Source of the DNA: Pseudomonadota bacterium
GTDB lineage: Bacteria; Pseudomonadota; Gammaproteobacteria; Burkholderiales; Burkholderiaceae
Reading direction: 5' to 3'
Length of the DNA: 27,863 bases
Assembly (NCBI GenBank): GCA_023441105.1
Contig: JAEZQX010000391.1
Span: 1 to 27,863 of the forward strand
This document shows, one piece after another, positions 25,571 to 27,863 of the stretch; position 1 is the first letter of the stretch; each line of letters opens with the position of its first letter. A program made the translations under genes and the position numbers. The notes below the pieces were generated by a model that saw only the letters and a program-made list of their open reading frames with translations, did no database searches and was not told where the DNA came from.

Positions 25571-25608
25571 TTAGGATGGCTGCAGCGACGCTTAGCAAGC
25601 ATTTAGGA
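25571..25608 (+). promoter_or_regulatory. Three helically phased TTAGgA direct repeats, candidate operator
   Basis: TTAGGA (25571-25576), TTAGCA (25592-25597) and TTAGGA (25603-25608) are in the same orientation. Their starts are 21 and 11 bp apart, two turns and one turn of DNA. They lie in the AT-richer core of the region between the split-barrel operon and the FAD monooxygenase gene. Direct repeats with an 11-bp period are typical of OmpR/PhoB-type winged-helix proteins, the domain type at the end of the adjacent regulator. Confidence 0.5.
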
Positions 25609-25667
25609 ACCTGGCCGGCGGCGGTCGCCGAACATCGGCTCACCGATCCAGACAGGAGCTGCCGACC

Positions 25668-27209
25668 ATGGTCCGACCGTCGTACATCATCCATCCCGAA
25701 TCTGCCGTTGCCGTGCTGGGCGCCGGCCCGGGCGGCCTCGTTGCCGCGCGCTGGCTGCTGGCGCGCGGCCTCGAGCCGATCCTCTTCGAGGCCGCCGGCC
25801 GGCTCGGCGGCCAGTGGAACTGCGCATCGCCGATGAGCGGCACCTGGCCGGGCATGCGCAGCAACACCAGCCGCGTGATGACGGCATTCTCCGACCTCGA
25901 GCATGCCGACGGCACGTCGGTCTACCCGAGCCAGGCCGAGATGCTCGCCTACCTCGAGCGCTATGCCGCGAGCTTCGACCTCGTCCGGCGCATCAGCTTC
26001 GGCCGGCGGGTGACGCTTCTCGATCGCGCCGGCGCGGGCCGCTGGCTGGTCGGTTCGAGCGGCGACGGCGGCGAGCGCAGCGAGGTGTTCAGCCGGGTCA
26101 TCGTCGCCACCGGCCGCTATGTCGAGCCGGAGGTTCCGGCAATCGAGGGCGTCGCCGGTTTCACCGGCTCCTTGGGTGTTTCCCATACCCGCCAGTACGA
26201 CGGGCCGGCGCGCTATCGCGGGCGCAAGGTGCTGGTCGCCGGTTGCTCGATCAGCGCCCTGGAGATCGCCTCGGAGCTGGCGCTGGGTGGTGCCGAGGTG
26301 GTTGCGTCGTACCGGCGCCAGCGCTACATCGTCCCCAAGCTGCTGGCGGGTGTCCCCACCGACCATGTGCTGTTCAACCGCGCCGCGGGGTTGGCGGCCG
26401 CGACGCTGCCGCCGGCGGCGCTGGCGCAGGGACTCAAGGCGACCCTGTTGCGGCAGGCTGGCAGCCCCCAGCAGTACGGTGCGCCGGCCCCTGCCGACGA
26501 TGTCTTCGCCGCCGGCATCGCCCAGTCGCAGCACTTCCTCGCTTCGGTGGCGGAGGGCAGGATCGTGACCCGGCCATGGATCGCCGGTGTCGACGGCGCC
26601 ATTGTGCGGTTCATCGACGGCACGCAATGCCAGCCCGATGCAATCCTGCTCGGCACAGGCTATCGGCTGTCGCTGCCCTGGCTCGCGCCCCCGCTGGCAG
26701 CGGCGCTGGGGCTCGATGCCCATCATATCGACCTGCACGACCATACCTTCCATCACGACCTGGAAGGCCTCGCCTTCCTCGGCTTCTACGACCAGGTCGG
26801 TCCGCTGCTGCCGGTGCTCGAGCTGCAGGCGCGCTGGATCGCGCAGGTCTTCGCCGACCGGACCGCGGCGCCGAGCCGGGAGGCGCTGGCGCAGGGCGTG
26901 GCGCGCGCCCGTGCCGCCCGCGGCGGACCGCAGTCCGTGCCGATGCATGCGATGGCGCTGCTGTTCGCGCGGCATGCCGGCGTGGAGCCGGAACTGTCGC
27001 GGTGGCGGGCGCTGGAGCGGGCGCTGCTGTTCGGGCCGTTGTCGCCGATCTCCTTCCGCCTGCAGGGTCCCGACAGCCTGGCGGATGCGCCCACGCGAAC
27101 CGCAGCCGCGGCGGCCGCGTTCGGTGCCATCGGGTCCGCGAGCTTCACGGCCGAGGAACGCGAGTTGCGCGAGCTGATTCTGGCGGGTCCGGCCGCGGCC
27201 GCGGCGTAG
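25668..27209 (+). CDS. FMO-like FAD-dependent monooxygenase
   Basis: The 513-residue protein resembles flavin-containing/Baeyer-Villiger-type monooxygenases, which use NADPH and O2 to oxygenate N, S or ketone substrates. FAD binding is shown by VAVLGAGPGG (residues 15-23) with LFEAAGRLGGQW following. The FMO fingerprint is recognisable as FTGSLGVSHTRQY (165-177), but with two extra residues between the Gly and the His compared with FxGxxxHxxxY. The second nucleotide motif is degenerate (VAGCSISALEIA), and LLGTGY is the usual C-terminal FAD contact. The start at 25668 has AGGAG nine bases upstream. It diverges from the split-barrel/GAF/winged-helix operon, which probably regulates it. An NAD(P)H oxidase or hydroxylase with the same fold is the main alternative. 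Confidence 0.87.
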   Translation: MVRPSYIIHPESAVAVLGAGPGGLVAARWLLARGLEPILFEAAGRLGGQWNCASPMSGTWPGMRSNTSRVMTAFSDLEHADGTSVYPSQAEMLAYLERYAASFDLVRRISFGRRVTLLDRAGAGRWLVGSSGDGGERSEVFSRVIVATGRYVEPEVPAIEGVAGFTGSLGVSHTRQYDGPARYRGRKVLVAGCSISALEIASELALGGAEVVASYRRQRYIVPKLLAGVPTDHVLFNRAAGLAAATLPPAALAQGLKATLLRQAGSPQQYGAPAPADDVFAAGIAQSQHFLASVAEGRIVTRPWIAGVDGAIVRFIDGTQCQPDAILLGTGYRLSLPWLAPPLAAALGLDAHHIDLHDHTFHHDLEGLAFLGFYDQVGPLLPVLELQARWIAQVFADRTAAPSREALAQGVARARAARGGPQSVPMHAMALLFARHAGVEPELSRWRALERALLFGPLSPISFRLQGPDSLADAPTRTAAAAAAFGAIGSASFTAEERELRELILAGPAAAAA

Positions 27210-27450
27210 GCCGGTTGCGCCCGCGCAGCAGGGCGACCAGCGCCGTCGTCTCCTGTCGCGGCAGCGCGCCGACGGCCTGCCTGCTGGCAGCCGCTGCGAT
27301 GTCGGCGAAGACCAGCGCCGCGGAGCGGGCGGGGCTTTCCATCGAGCAAGGCAGGCAACGCCCGCCGAGCGGCAGGCGGCAGGCCGGTGCCGGCAGTGGG
27401 CACTGTCTTTGCGCAGGAGCGGCAAGCCTTTCCCCTTCGATGGAGCAGTC

Positions 27451-27863
27451 ATGACATCTCCCCGCCGCATCCAGCGCACCTTCCTCCATCCCGCCGATGC
27501 GAACCCGCTCGACCTGCGCGAGCTGGCGCGCCGTGGGCACCGTCATCTGGCGGCCGGCCATGATCCGCGCTTGTCGCGCCAGGTGCTCGCGGCGACGATC
27601 GCGGCGCTGTTCCTGATCGGCGCGGCCTGCGTGGCCCAGGCGCAGGGCACCGGCTCCGGCGGCGCCGGCTCCAGTGCCAGCGGCGCCAGCTCGAGCGGCA
27701 CCGGCGGCACGCCCCGCGATCCCAGCAGCGGATCGACGCCCACCGGCCGCAGCGACTCGTCGCCGCACAGCGGCGGGTCCACCGGCACGGCAGGCACCGG
27801 CGTGCGATCCGGGGCGAAAATCACCGGCCCGGGCGATGCCGAAGCCGAGAGCTCCAACCGTGG
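27451..27863 (+). CDS. Gly/Ser/Thr-rich exported or membrane-anchored protein, partial
   Basis: An ATG at 27451, with GGAG five bases upstream, opens a frame that runs off the window end with 137 residues read. It has about 43 polar residues (MTSPRRIQRTFLH, LRELARRGHRH), then a hydrophobic segment (QVLAATIAALFLIGAACVAQA) that could be a late signal peptide or a signal anchor, then a low-complexity region rich in Gly, Ser, Thr and Pro (GTGSGGAGSSASGASSSGTG and on). Codon third positions are strongly G/C. I do not recognise the family. It could be a cell-surface or periplasmic protein with a flexible linker; the functional part would lie beyond the window. Confidence 0.6.
   Translation, partial: MTSPRRIQRTFLHPADANPLDLRELARRGHRHLAAGHDPRLSRQVLAATIAALFLIGAACVAQAQGTGSGGAGSSASGASSSGTGGTPRDPSSGSTPTGRSDSSPHSGGSTGTAGTGVRSGAKITGPGDAEAESSNR

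Noticed and set aside
27145..27342. Possible 65-codon minus-strand gene starting MESPARSAAL
   Set aside because: Codon bias is good in its first part, but it has no ribosome binding site, overlaps the end of the monooxygenase gene and matches nothing I recognise.
25065..27479. Upstream extension of the minus-strand fusion regulator frame (to 1259 codons)
   Set aside because: It reads through the split-barrel gene in another frame and through the antisense of the FAD monooxygenase. The ATGA overlap at 25061-25064 marks the real start.

Overview
The window is very G+C-rich, densely packed bacterial DNA. It carries a Bug/TctC-type tripartite tricarboxylate transporter, a TRAP transporter, catabolic shikimate-family enzymes, a Rieske oxygenase and many predicted periplasmic proteins. 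That mix, with the codon use, suggests an environmental betaproteobacterium, most likely of Burkholderiales type. This is inference: there is no rRNA or other taxonomic marker. I see no tRNA, rRNA, CRISPR array, transposase, integrase or phage gene. The first 26 bases are almost pure C.

Left part (1-8.8 kb). An exported NHL beta-propeller protein diverges from an amidase-signature hydrolase. The amidase converges on an M20-family N-carbamoyl-amino-acid/allantoate amidohydrolase, whose start faces a two-domain sulfurtransferase across 342 bp holding a perfect 10-bp inverted repeat and a short tandem repeat. Two GH13 enzymes follow, a trehalose-synthase-like protein (minus) and an alpha-glucosidase (plus), back to back over 154 bp.

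Middle part (8.8-15.4 kb). A minus-strand cluster reads aroE-like quinate/shikimate dehydrogenase, dctP, dctQ, dctM, aroQ-like dehydroquinase and a membrane-anchored SDR, with a TetR-family gene diverging at its head. The likely job is uptake and oxidation of quinate or shikimate. The aroQ product has two active-site substitutions, and aroE may use a non-canonical start codon. A 67-codon ORF that looks like a catalase C-terminal remnant lies tail to tail with tetR.

Right-middle part (15.5-20.5 kb). A response regulator with an intact EAL c-di-GMP phosphodiesterase domain is followed by a complete tctC-tctB-tctA carboxylate transporter with a plausible promoter, then a YbjQ-family protein.

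Right part (20.8-27.9 kb). A phthalate/vanillate-type Rieske oxygenase is paired with a glutamine-synthetase-like ligase, a pairing that recalls amine-degrading systems. Converging on them is a two-gene minus operon: a split-barrel flavoprotein overlapping, through ATGA, a three-domain protein made of an FMN-type split barrel, a GAF domain and an OmpR-like winged helix. It diverges from an FMO-like FAD monooxygenase. The 139-bp divergent region carries three TTAGgA-type direct repeats spaced 21 and 11 bp. I read this as a candidate, possibly undescribed, one-component flavin/redox sensor controlling a flavin monooxygenase; it is the most interesting item here. The window ends inside a Gly/Ser/Thr-rich exported protein gene.
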